DNA of 64,000 bases from Bradyrhizobium cajani (GCF_009759665.1 NZ_WQNE01000008.1:149123-213122); one strand, 5' to 3'; numbered from the stretch's first letter, positions 52,835 to 61,991 are shown. The notes: generated from the letters alone by a model not told the origin. Program-made: numbers and translations.

Positions 52835-53685
52835 TACGCCGACGGCTCGAATTGCGGCTGCCACCGCAGCAGGTAGGATTGCAGCGAGCGCACCGCGATC
52901 GCGAGCAGGATCCCGACGAACATCATGACGAAGATGGCGACCATCATCTCGCTGGCATTGGCGCGTGCCTCGGCTTCGATGATGAGCTTGCCGAGCCCCC
53001 GCTCGGCGCCGATGAATTCACCGACGATGACGCCGATCAGCGCAAAGGATACGGCCGGCAGCAGCGAGGCGAACACCCAGGCGAGCGCGGACGGGATCAC
53101 GACCGTGCGCAGCACGGTGAATTCGCTGGCGCCGAGCAGACGGGCGGCGGCGATCTGGTCGCGGTCGACCGCGCGCGTTCCCTCGAAAGTGTTGAAGAAC
53201 ACCACGAAGAAGACAACAAGCCAGGCCGTGGCGATCTTGGAGAGATCGCCGAGGCCGAAGATCAGGATGACGAGCGGCACCAGCGCGATGCGCGGGATCG
53301 AATTGAGCGCCACGATGTAGGGCCCGAACACGCGGGCCAGGAAATCCGAACGGCCGAGGATCAGGCCAGCCGCGATGCCGCTCGCCGAGCCGAACAGAAA
53401 GCCCCACCAGGTGTTCTTCAGGGTGACGAGCGTGGCGAGCCACAGATTGTTGTCGTTGCCCGTGACGCAGGCGGTGAATCCACCGGCATCGGCAAAGCAG
53501 CCGAGCCGGAGAAAGCTCTGCCAGATCAGCGTGGGCTTGGCGACGAAATAAGGATCGAGGATCTTCGGCACGTAGGCCTTCGGCAGCAGCGCCTTGCTCC
53601 AGTCGAAGCCCCACTGCCAGATGACGAGAACGGCCGCGAGAATGGCCAGTTGCCAGAAGAGGATGACGGCGCGGCTGTTGGACAT
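52834..53685 (-). CDS. ABC transporter permease (SsuC/TauC/ThiX type)
   Basis: Inner-membrane subunit of 283 residues with about six helices. The ATPase-coupling EAA-like loop is DQIAAARLLGASEFTVLRTVVIPSALAWVFASL. A periplasmic insertion near residues 50-80 includes two Cys (LGCFADAGGFTACVTG). Last gene of the operon, starting 2 nt after the ATPase stop. Relatives import sulfonates, taurine, nitrate or thiamine precursors, but neighbouring genes here point to an organic acid or ester. Confidence 0.9.
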   Translation of the reverse strand: MSNSRAVILFWQLAILAAVLVIWQWGFDWSKALLPKAYVPKILDPYFVAKPTLIWQSFLRLGCFADAGGFTACVTGNDNNLWLATLVTLKNTWWGFLFGSASGIAAGLILGRSDFLARVFGPYIVALNSIPRIALVPLVILIFGLGDLSKIATAWLVVFFVVFFNTFEGTRAVDRDQIAAARLLGASEFTVLRTVVIPSALAWVFASLLPAVSFALIGVIVGEFIGAERGLGKLIIEAEARANASEMMVAIFVMMFVGILLAIAVRSLQSYLLRWQPQFEPSA

Positions 53686-53687
53686 GG

Positions 53688-54536
53688 TCAGTCGGCCCTG
53701 GTGCGGCGGAATTCTTCGCCGAGGGAATGCCAGATGTGGGAATAAAGGCGACCGAACTCCGCGGTCTCGCGCACGGCGACGGGATCGCGCGGACGCGGGA
53801 TGGCGACGTCGAAATCTTCCTTGAGACGCCCGGGCCGCGCCGAGAGCAGGATGATGCGGCTCGCCAGCGTCAGGGCTTCGCCGAGATCGTGCGTCACGAA
53901 CAGCACGGTCTGCCGCTCGCGTTCCCAGATCTCCAGCAGCGTCTTGTGCATCTCGAGCTTGGTGTGGGTGTCGAGCGCGCCGAAGGGCTCGTCCATCAGC
54001 AGGATCTCGGGCTCCAGGATCAGCGTGCGCATCAAGGCGACGCGCTGGCGCATGCCGCCGGACAGCATGCGTGGAAAACTCTGCGCAAAGCCCGAGAGCC
54101 CGGCCTTCTCGACGGCCGACGCGACGCGCCCGGCGCGCTCTGCCCTAGGCAGTCCCGCGATCTCCAGCCCATAGCCGATGTTCTGCTCCACCGTTCGCCA
54201 CGGGAACAGCGTATCGCGCTGGAAGACATAGCCGACCCTGGGGTTGACCTTGCCGGTCTCGACCGTGTCCTCATCGATCAGGATACGTCCGCCCGAGCGC
54301 GGCAACAGCCCCGCGACCATGTTGAGGATGGTGCTCTTGCCGCAGCCGGATGGACCGAGCAGCGCGACGAATTCGCCCTGCTTGACCTCGAAGGACACGT
54401 CATCCACCGCCACGAACTCGCGGCCGGACGCGTTGAAGCGCTTGGCAAGACCCTGCACGGCAATGCGCGTGCGCGCCGCTGCCGTTTCACCCTCGTCGCG
54501 CGCGAGCGCGAGGCCCTGGCCTGGCGCGGCGATCAT
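53688..54536 (-). CDS. ABC transporter ATPase (SsuB/TauB/NrtD type)
   Basis: Soluble 282-residue ATPase: Walker A GPSGCGKST, Q-loop in VFQRDTLFPWRTVEQN, signature LSGGMRQRVALMRTL, Walker B ILLMDEPFGALD, and the H-loop in LFVTHDLGEAL. Its start overlaps the stop of the binding-protein gene by 4 nt (ATGA). Confidence 0.95.
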   Translation of the reverse strand: MIAAPGQGLALARDEGETAAARTRIAVQGLAKRFNASGREFVAVDDVSFEVKQGEFVALLGPSGCGKSTILNMVAGLLPRSGGRILIDEDTVETGKVNPRVGYVFQRDTLFPWRTVEQNIGYGLEIAGLPRAERAGRVASAVEKAGLSGFAQSFPRMLSGGMRQRVALMRTLILEPEILLMDEPFGALDTHTKLEMHKTLLEIWERERQTVLFVTHDLGEALTLASRIILLSARPGRLKEDFDVAIPRPRDPVAVRETAEFGRLYSHIWHSLGEEFRRTRAD

Positions 54537-55579
54537 TTGTATTTCGCCCTGGCCGCCTGGAGGAAGCTCATGTCGACGACGTCCTCGTATCTGGTCTCGG
54601 GAATGTCGGTTCCCTTGCGGTACCAGGGCTTGGCGCCGCGTTCGAACGCGGGCTTGTCGATGACGCCGTCATAGGCCCAGGTCGATTTGTCGAAGCCGAG
54701 CTCGGCACTGACTGCATCGGGGTCGATGCCCGAGAAATATTTCGGCGTGACCAGCGCCTGCACCTCCGCGAGCGGTGTCGCCTTCACATAAGCCATCGCG
54801 CGGTAGATCGCGTTAACATAGGCCTGCACCATCGCCTTGTCCTGCTCGACCGTATCCTGAAGCGTGTAGATGACGAGCACGGGCAGCGTCCCGCCGAAAT
54901 CCTGCTCGAACACGCCGGGTTTTGACGTGTCGTAGATCGTCCTGCCAAAGCCCTTTTTCTCGACCTCGACGATCCAGCTCGGCGGCGCCATGATGGCGTC
55001 GAACTGCTTGGTCTGGAGCGAGGGGAACATCGTGTTGGTCCCGCCGCCCGCGACCCAGTTCACCTTGGCGCCGAGCCCGCGCGCTTCGAACACATAAGTG
55101 CCGAACACCCAGGTGCCCGATCCGATGGCGGTCGCGGCGACGATCGGCTTGGCGCCGTCCGCCCGCTTGTAGTCCGCGAGCTTCTCGACCGAATTGATGC
55201 CGCCGTCGTAGAGGTCCTGCCGGACCATGATGTTGGCGTAGGAGCACACCATCTCGGTCGCGAGCAGGATCTTGCAGGGCTTGCCGCGCGCACCGAGCTG
55301 AAGCGGATGGCTGGCATCGCCATGCGCGAACAGCGCTTGCCCCGCCGCCAGCGTCTGGCGACCGAATGTGCCGGCATTGCCGGTGACGAGCTTGGAATCG
55401 AGCCCTTCATCCCTGAAGTACCCCTTCAGCTCCGCGATCATGCCGATGGCATAGACCGGCGACACCGGCCCGAAGGCGAGCGAGACCTGCTTGGTCTCGG
55501 CGCGCAACTGCCCGGGCAGCAGCGATGCGCCCGCCCATGCGGAGCCCGCGATCAGCGCCCGGCGCCTGGTAATGCTCAT
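54533..55579 (-). CDS. ABC transporter substrate-binding protein (SsuA/NMT1 type)
   Basis: Periplasmic receptor of 348 residues with a Tat-like leader (SITRRRALIAGSAWAGASLL) and the SsuA/THI5-type fold (AFGPVSPVYAIGMIAELKGY; VRQDLYDGGINSVEKLADYK). GGGAGGAG lies before the ATG at 55579. It heads the transporter part of the operon, 40 nt downstream of the CoA transferase gene. The ligand is likely the substrate of the neighbouring CoA transferase (inference). Confidence 0.9.
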   Translation of the reverse strand: MSITRRRALIAGSAWAGASLLPGQLRAETKQVSLAFGPVSPVYAIGMIAELKGYFRDEGLDSKLVTGNAGTFGRQTLAAGQALFAHGDASHPLQLGARGKPCKILLATEMVCSYANIMVRQDLYDGGINSVEKLADYKRADGAKPIVAATAIGSGTWVFGTYVFEARGLGAKVNWVAGGGTNTMFPSLQTKQFDAIMAPPSWIVEVEKKGFGRTIYDTSKPGVFEQDFGGTLPVLVIYTLQDTVEQDKAMVQAYVNAIYRAMAYVKATPLAEVQALVTPKYFSGIDPDAVSAELGFDKSTWAYDGVIDKPAFERGAKPWYRKGTDIPETRYEDVVDMSFLQAARAKYK

Positions 55580-55619
55580 ATGCTCCTCCCTTGTTTCTTT
55601 GTTCGATTGCGCCGGTCGG

Positions 55620-56834
55620 TCAGGACGGCGCGACCTTGATCGTCCCTGCCTGTCGCAGCGTTTCGATTTCCGTCGTTGACATGCCGATCTCGCGCAGGAT
55701 CTCGCCGCTGTGCTCACCGATCTCCGGAGGATCGTAGCGATTGGGCAGGCGCCTTCCGTCCATGGAGATCGGCAACAGCGGTGTCCTGGCCTCGCCGCCG
55801 TCGGGCAGCCTGATATCGGTGAGGCCGCCCGACTGGTTGAGATGCGGATCATCGAAGAGATCACCGGGCTTGTTCACGGGCGCATAGGGCAGATCGAGCT
55901 GCTCGAGGCGCGCGGCGAGATCGGCCTTGTCCCATTGCCTGAAGATCTTCGCGATCTCGGGGATCAACCAGCCGCGATGGTCGACGCGGTCGTTGCTCGT
56001 CGCAAAGCGGGGATCGCCAAGCCAGGCTTCGCGATCGAAGGCACGGCAGAACGCCTCCCATTGCTCCTCACCGACGATGGTGACGAACAGCTTCGAGCCG
56101 TCCCTGGTGTCGAAGAGATCGTAGACCGGCCACGGGCTGTCCTTGATCGAATACGGGACCGAGGGCTGGCCGCTGACCACCTCGCACATCATGGCCTGCG
56201 CCATCAGGAACACGTTGTTCTCGTAGAGCGCACTCTGGATGTAGCGGCCGCGGCCAGTCCGCTGCCGCTCGGCGAGTGCAGCCTGGATCGCAATCACGCC
56301 GAACATGCCGCCCATGACATCGTTGACCGAGGCGCCGGCGCGCATGGGACGGTCGGGCAGACCGGTCATGTAGGCAAGGCCTCCCATCATCTGCACGACC
56401 TCGTCGAGCGCGAGACGGTTCTCGTAGGGGCCAGGCAAATAGCCCTTGAGCGAGCAATAGATCAGACGCGGCGCAAAGGCCGCGACGCTCTCATAGTCGA
56501 GGCCGATCCGCTTCAGCAGGCCCGGCCGGAAGTTCTCGATCAGGACGTCGCTGCTCTCGATCAGCCTGCGTGCGATGGCCTGGCCTTGCGCGGTCGACGT
56601 ATCCAGCGCGATGCTGCGCTTGTTGCGGCTGTAGGTCGCGAAAAAGCCGGCGGCGGGCCCCTTGAAGTACCGGGTGCGGTCGCCCTTGGGCGGCTCGACC
56701 TTGATCACGTCGGCGCCGAGATCGGCGAGGATCAGGCCGCAGCTCGGCCCCATCACCATCTGGCTGAACTCGACGACACGAAGGCCGGCCAGCGGGCGAA
56801 GCTCCGATGCGGTCTCACGCACGGCCATGGTCAT
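55620..56834 (-). CDS. CaiB/BaiF-family (class III) CoA transferase
   Basis: Protein of 404 residues with LRVVEFSQMVMGPSCGLILA, DLGADVIKVEPPKGDRTR, SRNKRSIALDT, the Asp-bearing region AGASVNDVMGGMFGVIAIQ and GRGRYIQSALYENNVFL. It would charge a dicarboxylate with CoA. Its ATG overlaps the stop of the HMG-CoA lyase-like gene by 4 nt, so activation and cleavage enzymes are made together. Confidence 0.93.
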   Translation of the reverse strand: MTMAVRETASELRPLAGLRVVEFSQMVMGPSCGLILADLGADVIKVEPPKGDRTRYFKGPAAGFFATYSRNKRSIALDTSTAQGQAIARRLIESSDVLIENFRPGLLKRIGLDYESVAAFAPRLIYCSLKGYLPGPYENRLALDEVVQMMGGLAYMTGLPDRPMRAGASVNDVMGGMFGVIAIQAALAERQRTGRGRYIQSALYENNVFLMAQAMMCEVVSGQPSVPYSIKDSPWPVYDLFDTRDGSKLFVTIVGEEQWEAFCRAFDREAWLGDPRFATSNDRVDHRGWLIPEIAKIFRQWDKADLAARLEQLDLPYAPVNKPGDLFDDPHLNQSGGLTDIRLPDGGEARTPLLPISMDGRRLPNRYDPPEIGEHSGEILREIGMSTTEIETLRQAGTIKVAPS

Positions 56835-57766
56835 GCCGCGCTCCGCAGGACCTTGGGGACGCCGGCCTCGTGCAAATGCCCGGTCAGATGTTTCGCCGGG
56901 ATATGGCGGGCGAGAATCTCGCGCGTCTGCATCAGGCGGTCGAGGTCGATGCCGGTGGAGAGCCCCATGCGCTCCAGCATGAACACGAGATCCTCGGTGA
57001 CGATGTTGCCGCGCGCACCGGGAGCAAAGGGACAGCCACCGAGGCCGGACACCGCGGCGTCGAAACGGCGGATATCCGCTTCGAGGCCGGCGACGGCATT
57101 GGCAAGGCCCGCACCGAGCGTGTCATGCAGGTGCAGTCGCAGCGGCATTCGCGGCCCGACCTCGCGGCGCACGGATGTGACGATCTGCCCGATCGATTTG
57201 GGGGTCGCATATCCGACGGTGTCTGCAAGCCCGATCTCGTCGGCGCGAGCCTCGGCAAAGGCGCGCGCAACCCGGCACACGGCAGCCTCGCTCACCTCGC
57301 CTTCCAGCGAGCAGCCGAAGGACGTGGAGATCGCGCCCATCAGGAACGGCCGCTGGTCCGCCGGACGGGCGTCGATCGCGGCGCGGACCGCGCGAAACCC
57401 CTCGATCTGCTCGTCGACCGAGCGACGCACGTTGGCGCGGTTGTGCGTCTCGCTGGCCGAGATGACGAAATAGACGGCGTTGACCCCGGCGCCGATGGCG
57501 CGCTCGGCGCCCTTCGGGTTCGGCACCAGCGCGCCGATGGTCGCAGACTTGTGTGTGAGCGCATGCGCGATCACCGCATCGACGTCGGCGAATTGCGGCA
57601 CGACCTTTGGCGGGACGAACGATCCCGCATCGATCTCGGTTACGCCGGCGGCGGCGATCGTGTCGATCAGCGCGCATTTGGCTTCGGTCGGAACGAAAAT
57701 GTCCAGGTTCTGGAGACCATCGCGAGGAGCAACCTCGCAGATGTGGACATCGGGCGCACGCGCCAT
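56831..57766 (-). CDS. Hydroxymethylglutaryl-CoA lyase-like protein
   Basis: TIM-barrel lyase of 311 residues: VHICEVAPRDGLQNLDIFVP (metal Asp and catalytic Arg), DAGSFVPPKVVPQFADVD, the metal-binding HLHDTLGAGLANAVAG and the HMGL Cys loop GLGGCPFAPGARGNIVTED. The start at 57766 (MARAPDV) is preceded by GGGAG. It cleaves HMG-CoA or a close relative to acetyl-CoA plus a keto acid. First gene of the operon; divergent from the GntR regulator. Confidence 0.93.
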   Translation of the reverse strand: MARAPDVHICEVAPRDGLQNLDIFVPTEAKCALIDTIAAAGVTEIDAGSFVPPKVVPQFADVDAVIAHALTHKSATIGALVPNPKGAERAIGAGVNAVYFVISASETHNRANVRRSVDEQIEGFRAVRAAIDARPADQRPFLMGAISTSFGCSLEGEVSEAAVCRVARAFAEARADEIGLADTVGYATPKSIGQIVTSVRREVGPRMPLRLHLHDTLGAGLANAVAGLEADIRRFDAAVSGLGGCPFAPGARGNIVTEDLVFMLERMGLSTGIDLDRLMQTREILARHIPAKHLTGHLHEAGVPKVLRSAA

Positions 57767-57856
57767 CTTGGGCTCTCCCTGATCGATTGTATATTGTTGC
57801 ATAAAAGAACAATCCATGGGACAGTCTGTCAAGCTCTAAAACTCGCGTGCACTGCA

Positions 57857-58765
57857 ATGATCGCATCCGACAGTTCCCGACAGCGCAGCATCAAAAACGG
57901 TTCCGAGCGCGCCGAACATCTCGCCGGCCTGATCATGGCGCTGGCCCGCCGCGAAGGCATGAGGGCCGGAGACCGCTTGATCGAACAAAGGCTTGCGGAC
58001 GCGCTGGACCTTTCGCGCGCACCGATCCGGCTCGGGCTGAAGGCTCTGGAAGCGGCGGGGCTGGCGCGCGGCGAGCCGCACCGCGGCTTTGTGCTGGCAA
58101 AGAATCCCACCAGCGGCGCAGCCCAGCCGGCGCTCGCGGCCGTCAGGCGCAACGAGCAAGTCTATGCGACCATCGCAGGCGACGTGCTCGCGAGCCGACT
58201 CCCGGCCGACATCACCGAGGCGGAGCTGATGCGCCGCTATGGTCTCAGCCGGGCCGAGCTACAGCGGCTGCTGGACCGGATCGCCGCCGAGGGCTGGATC
58301 GCACGCCTGCCCGGCTATGGCTGGCGCTTCGCAGAGACGATCTCGAGTCCCGAAGCTCAAGCACAGGCCAAGGCGTTTCGCGCGGTGATCGAGCCGGCGG
58401 CAATCGCGCAACCCGGCTTTGCGCTGCCGCAGGAGGTGATCGTACGCCTGCGCGAGCGCCAACAGCGTGTCTTCGAAGGCGAGCTCGAGAGGATGACGAT
58501 CGGCGAGATCTTTCACTCCGGCTGCGAATTCCACGAAGAGATCATCCGCGGAGCGGGCAACCCCTTTTTCCTGGAAGCACTCAAGCGTGTGAACTCGATC
58601 AGACGCCTGTTCGCCTACCGCAGCTTTGCCGACCGCGACGGCATGCGCCGGCACGTGCGCGAGCATTTGCGCCTGCTCGACGTCCTGGAAACGCGGCGCT
58701 ACACCGAGGCGGCGGAACTGATGGCCAAGCATCTGCAACGCCCGCTGGTGGCAGGCTTGTCGTGA
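57857..58765 (+). CDS. GntR/FadR-type regulator with two winged-helix domains
   Basis: Protein of 302 residues. A first winged helix (about 20-85) reads LIEQRLADALDLSRAPIRLG and ends ARGEPHRGFVLAK. A second (about 100-160) reads ITEAELMRRYGLSRAELQRL and ends RLPGYGWRF. The C-terminal part is an FCD-like ligand domain (AFRAVIEPAAIAQPGF; FHEEIIRGAGNPFFLEALKR; VREHLRLLDVL). It lies 90 nt from the divergent HMG-CoA lyase-operon start and probably regulates it in response to a CoA intermediate or the imported acid (inference). Confidence 0.88.
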   Translation: MIASDSSRQRSIKNGSERAEHLAGLIMALARREGMRAGDRLIEQRLADALDLSRAPIRLGLKALEAAGLARGEPHRGFVLAKNPTSGAAQPALAAVRRNEQVYATIAGDVLASRLPADITEAELMRRYGLSRAELQRLLDRIAAEGWIARLPGYGWRFAETISSPEAQAQAKAFRAVIEPAAIAQPGFALPQEVIVRLRERQQRVFEGELERMTIGEIFHSGCEFHEEIIRGAGNPFFLEALKRVNSIRRLFAYRSFADRDGMRRHVREHLRLLDVLETRRYTEAAELMAKHLQRPLVAGLS

Positions 58766-58792
58766 AGCCTGGCCAACGCGGCCGAGAATATC

Positions 58793-59395
58793 TCAGCGGC
58801 GAAGGCCGCTCAACGCCGGCGACTCGCCGGGCAGCATCGACGAGTTGATGTCGCTGTCCATGCGTCCCGATTGCTGCTGGACGAAACCGGCGCCGAACGA
58901 CAGGCTGAGGTTGGAGGTCGGCTTGAGCTCGACACCGGCGAACGCGCCGTAACCGGGCGAGGCGCTGGAGGTGAGCGGGGCAAGCGAGCTGCCGATGCCG
59001 CCACTGTATTTCAGCGTATCGAAGCCGGCAAAGAACGTGACCGGCATGCCGCCCGCAGTCTTGGTGTTGTAGCCGAACTGCGTGCCATCATAGGACAGCG
59101 CGCTGAAATTGCCGGCTGGCGCAGGTTGGCTCAGGCCGCTCAAGCCGAGATTGCCATGCTGGCTTCCGACAAAGAAGCCGGAGCGAAAACCGTAGCCTCG
59201 GTCTGCATCGCCGGCATTGAAGCTCGGAAAATTGCCGTAGGTGTCGGAGCTCTGGCCGGTACTGCCGCCAAGGCCGAAAGGTCCGCCCGGGATCCAGTAT
59301 TGCAGCGGCGCGACCTGCGCATGAGCCGGTGCTCCGGCGAGGCAGAGCACCGCGAGAGGAATTGCGAAAGCACGTGAAGCTGCGAAGCTGGACAT
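58793..59395 (-). CDS. Exported Gly/Ser-rich beta-type protein
   Basis: Protein of about 200 residues with a Sec signal peptide (FAIPLAVLCLAGAPAHAQ) and a mature chain rich in Gly, Ser, Phe and Tyr with alternating polar/nonpolar strands (GAFAGVELKPTSNLSLSFGA). The composition fits a small outer-membrane barrel or surface protein. ATG 59395 is used; ATG 59410 is possible. Family not recognised. Convergent with the GntR gene. Confidence 0.7.
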   Translation of the reverse strand: MSSFAASRAFAIPLAVLCLAGAPAHAQVAPLQYWIPGGPFGLGGSTGQSSDTYGNFPSFNAGDADRGYGFRSGFFVGSQHGNLGLSGLSQPAPAGNFSALSYDGTQFGYNTKTAGGMPVTFFAGFDTLKYSGGIGSSLAPLTSSASPGYGAFAGVELKPTSNLSLSFGAGFVQQQSGRMDSDINSSMLPGESPALSGLRR

Positions 59396-59467
59396 TCCGG
59401 TTACCGTCAATGAGTTCCCGAATTATACTCTCCAGCCGTCGCGAATGCCAGCAAGGCTGGTCTTGCT

Positions 59468-59851
59468 TCATTCGGTTCCAGGAATGCCCATCCCGAACGT
59501 GACCTGATTGCCGTCGGCATCGACGATGTCGAAATCGCGCATGCCGTAATCACGGTCCTGCGGCTGATTGACGGGCCTGGCGCCGCGTCGGGTCAGCTCG
59601 GCGTAGAGCCGGTCGACGTCCCGGACGAAGACGCAGAGGCCGCCATGCCCGGGCAGGCGTTTCGTCCCGGCTGCCGCGAGCAGGTGCAGGGCAACGTCGT
59701 CGCGGCAGAGGCAGACGTAGGACAAGGGTGTCCCGTATTCGAAGGTGACCGCGAAGCCGAGGACGTCGCGGTAGTAGGCGAGGCTCGCAACTATGTCGGA
59801 GACGACGAAAACGGTGGCGGAACCGACCAGCATGGGGGGTTCGTCGGTCAT
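59468..59851 (-). CDS. Glyoxalase/bleomycin-resistance (VOC) family protein
   Basis: One-module VOC protein of 127 residues: VGSATVFVVSDIVASLAYYR, DVLGFAVTFEYGTPLSYVCL, a metal His in VALHLLAAAG and the final DIVDADGNQVTFGM. GGAGAG lies before the ATG at 59851; the upstream frame is open but unsupported. Probably binds or modifies a small molecule; substrate unknown. Confidence 0.88.
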   Translation of the reverse strand: MTDEPPMLVGSATVFVVSDIVASLAYYRDVLGFAVTFEYGTPLSYVCLCRDDVALHLLAAAGTKRLPGHGGLCVFVRDVDRLYAELTRRGARPVNQPQDRDYGMRDFDIVDADGNQVTFGMGIPGTE

Positions 59852-59946
59852 CGGGTGCTCTCCGTCGCAAGCGATCTCCGGCGCGCAGCCTACATGCATT
59901 GCCGAGCTCTTGCACGGTTCACACCACACCATATGCTCCGCTCTCG

Positions 59947-60792
59947 ATGCCGCACGATCCGCTGCTCACGCGCCTGACATCCGCCTTTGCCGACGTGCCG
60001 GGGGTCGCGGCCATCGTGCTCGGAGGCTCGCGCGCGCGGGGCAATGCGCATCCCTCCTCCGACTACGACATCGGACTGTACTTCTCCGCGAAGGCCCCGC
60101 TCGATACGGATCGGCTATTGGGATGCGCGAAGGAGATCGCCGACGAGCCCGCCGCCACGGACGTGACGTCCGTCGGCGAATGGGGACCGTGGATCGTCGG
60201 CGGCGCCTGGCTTTCGGTGCAAGGCCGCAAGGTCGACCTGCTCTACCGCAATGCCGACGCGGTCGAAGCCGTGATGGAGTCCTGTCGCGCAGGCGTCGTC
60301 ACCATGGACTATCAGCCCGGCCATCCGCATGGCTTCTGCTCGGCGATCTGGACGGGCGAGATCGCCTGGTGCCGGCCACTGCACGATCCGCAGGCGCTGA
60401 TCGGCCGGTTGAAATCGGTCGCGCTGCCCTATCCGCAGCCGCTGCGCGAGGCGTTGATCCGGCGCTTCCAATGGGAAATCCTGTTCGGCATCGAGAATGC
60501 CGAGCTTGCCATCGCGCGTGACGAACGGACCCATATCGCCGGATGCGCCTACCGGTCACTCGCCTGCGTCGCGCAGGTTCTGTTCGCGCTGAACGAACGC
60601 TACCTCATCAACGAAAAGGGCGCGCTCCAGGAAGCGGCCCACCTGCCGCTGACGATTCCGCGTCTGGCGGAGCAGGCGAACGAGGTCTGGCAGCTGATCG
60701 GTGCCGGCGCCGTGACGCCAGCCTGCGAAATCCTGCGCGACATCGAACGGCAGGTGAAGGCGCTGACGCAAACGAATGAAACGCGGTCGTGA
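59947..60792 (+). CDS. Nucleotidyltransferase-domain protein (DUF4037-like C-terminus)
   Basis: Protein of 281 residues with a minimal nucleotidyltransferase core (VLGGSRARGNAHPSSDYDIG, with the GGS and DxD motifs, and a further Asp in KVDLLYR) and a helical C-terminal domain (IENAELAIARDERTHIAGCA). It resembles aminoglycoside-type or stand-alone nucleotidyltransferases of unknown target. The start at 59947 is placed just before the conserved domain. Confidence 0.85.
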   Translation: MPHDPLLTRLTSAFADVPGVAAIVLGGSRARGNAHPSSDYDIGLYFSAKAPLDTDRLLGCAKEIADEPAATDVTSVGEWGPWIVGGAWLSVQGRKVDLLYRNADAVEAVMESCRAGVVTMDYQPGHPHGFCSAIWTGEIAWCRPLHDPQALIGRLKSVALPYPQPLREALIRRFQWEILFGIENAELAIARDERTHIAGCAYRSLACVAQVLFALNERYLINEKGALQEAAHLPLTIPRLAEQANEVWQLIGAGAVTPACEILRDIERQVKALTQTNETRS

Positions 60793-60875
60793 GCGGCTAC
60801 GCCGTCTTATCCACCGAGGACGACGCGTCGGCCGGCGGATAGGAGACCGCAGATTGATTTGACTTCCAAGGCGCC

Positions 60876-61739
60876 TTAGCGCCCCCAGCGGTCCGACCAG
60901 ATCTTCTCCCCGATCAGGCAGCTGACACGCGGCTCCTTGTCGGCGACCCGCATCACGGGGCGCTCCGGCGTGCGGCCGGCGACTTCCATCAGCAGCTTGG
61001 TGCGGATCGCTTCCTTGAACTTGTCGCGGTCCTTGATCGTGATGACGAAGGACCCGGGGCCGCCGATGACGCAGTCCTCGTAATAATAGTCGAGATTGTC
61101 GATATCCATGGTCGAGTAGGACGGCTCCTTGATCATGATCGGAAGGCCGTTGATGACGATGCCCTTCTCGAGCGCCGCATCGCGCGCCACCGTGACCGGG
61201 CTGCCGTTGTTGTTGGGACCGTCGCCGGAGATATCGATGACGCGGCGCAGGCCCCGATAGGGATCCTCGTCGAACAGCGGCATCGCAAAGGTGATCGCAC
61301 CGGAGATCGAGGTGCGCGAGGCGCGACGGATCGGCGTCTTCATGATCTCGGCGGCGACCGCGTCCGCGGTCTCGGGGCCATCGATCAGCCGCCAGGGGAT
61401 GATGATCTTCTGGTCGCTGGAGGCGGCCCACTCGAAATAGGTCACCGCGATCCGGCCGTTCGGCCCGAGCTTCAACGCCTGCAAGAATTCCTTCGACTGG
61501 ATCGCCTGCGCATAACCTTCGCGCTGGATCGCGAGCTCGTCCATGTCCATGGAGTAGGAGACATCGACCGCGAGGACCAGCTCGACATCGACCGTCTGTG
61601 CGTCCCGGTCGGCGGCCAGCCGCTGTGGCTGATGCGTGGACGGCTCAAACTTTGGCCCTGGCGCCGCGATGCCCGCGACATCCCCTCCGGCGAGCACGCC
61701 GGCCACCAGCACAGCCCCGATCGAGAACAGCAAGCGCAT
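60876..61739 (-). CDS. Exported VWA-domain protein (DUF1194)
   Basis: Protein of 287 residues with a signal peptide (LLFSIGAVLVAGVLAGGDVA) and a von Willebrand A fold with the metal site D-x-S-x-S in LAVDVSYSMDMDE and the following RASRTSISGAITFAM and RRVIDISGDGPNNNGSP. This matches the DUF1194 family of periplasmic VWA proteins. The C-terminal end contains a Cys (EPRVSCLIGE). Start at 61739; ligand unknown. Confidence 0.9.
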   Translation of the reverse strand: MRLLFSIGAVLVAGVLAGGDVAGIAAPGPKFEPSTHQPQRLAADRDAQTVDVELVLAVDVSYSMDMDELAIQREGYAQAIQSKEFLQALKLGPNGRIAVTYFEWAASSDQKIIIPWRLIDGPETADAVAAEIMKTPIRRASRTSISGAITFAMPLFDEDPYRGLRRVIDISGDGPNNNGSPVTVARDAALEKGIVINGLPIMIKEPSYSTMDIDNLDYYYEDCVIGGPGSFVITIKDRDKFKEAIRTKLLMEVAGRTPERPVMRVADKEPRVSCLIGEKIWSDRWGR

Positions 61740-61895
61740 CGCGGCCTCCCGTCGTATGACGCGATGGTGACATGCAATCGCCTTGCCGCAAAGCACGAAG
61801 ATCGCTTGCGCTTCACATTCGAGTGCATCGCTGCCAAGCGTTGCCGTCGTTTGGCCATAGCGCTGACACGAGAACATGCGCTCAACACCAGCACT

Positions 61896-61991
61896 GTGAT
61901 TCCGGGGCGATGCGCAGCATCGAACCCGGAATCCCGAGATTCTCAGGCGCGCAAGGCGCACCAGGTTCTCGCCTCCGAGCCCCGGAACGAC
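61896..61991. repeat. Degraded copy of the ATTCCGGGGCG-type inverted repeat
   Basis: GTGATTCCGGGGCGATGCG with CCCGGAATCCCGAGATTCTC and a mirrored GAGCCCCGGAACGAC end recall the elements at 16775-16882 and 44377-44480, but the arms are partly mismatched. It lies between the DUF1194 gene and the fluoride riboswitch. Confidence 0.6.

Noticed and set aside
56807..57856. Long upstream extension of the GntR gene
   Set aside because: It is antisense to the HMG-CoA lyase-like gene; the regulator starts at ATG 57857 by domain content.
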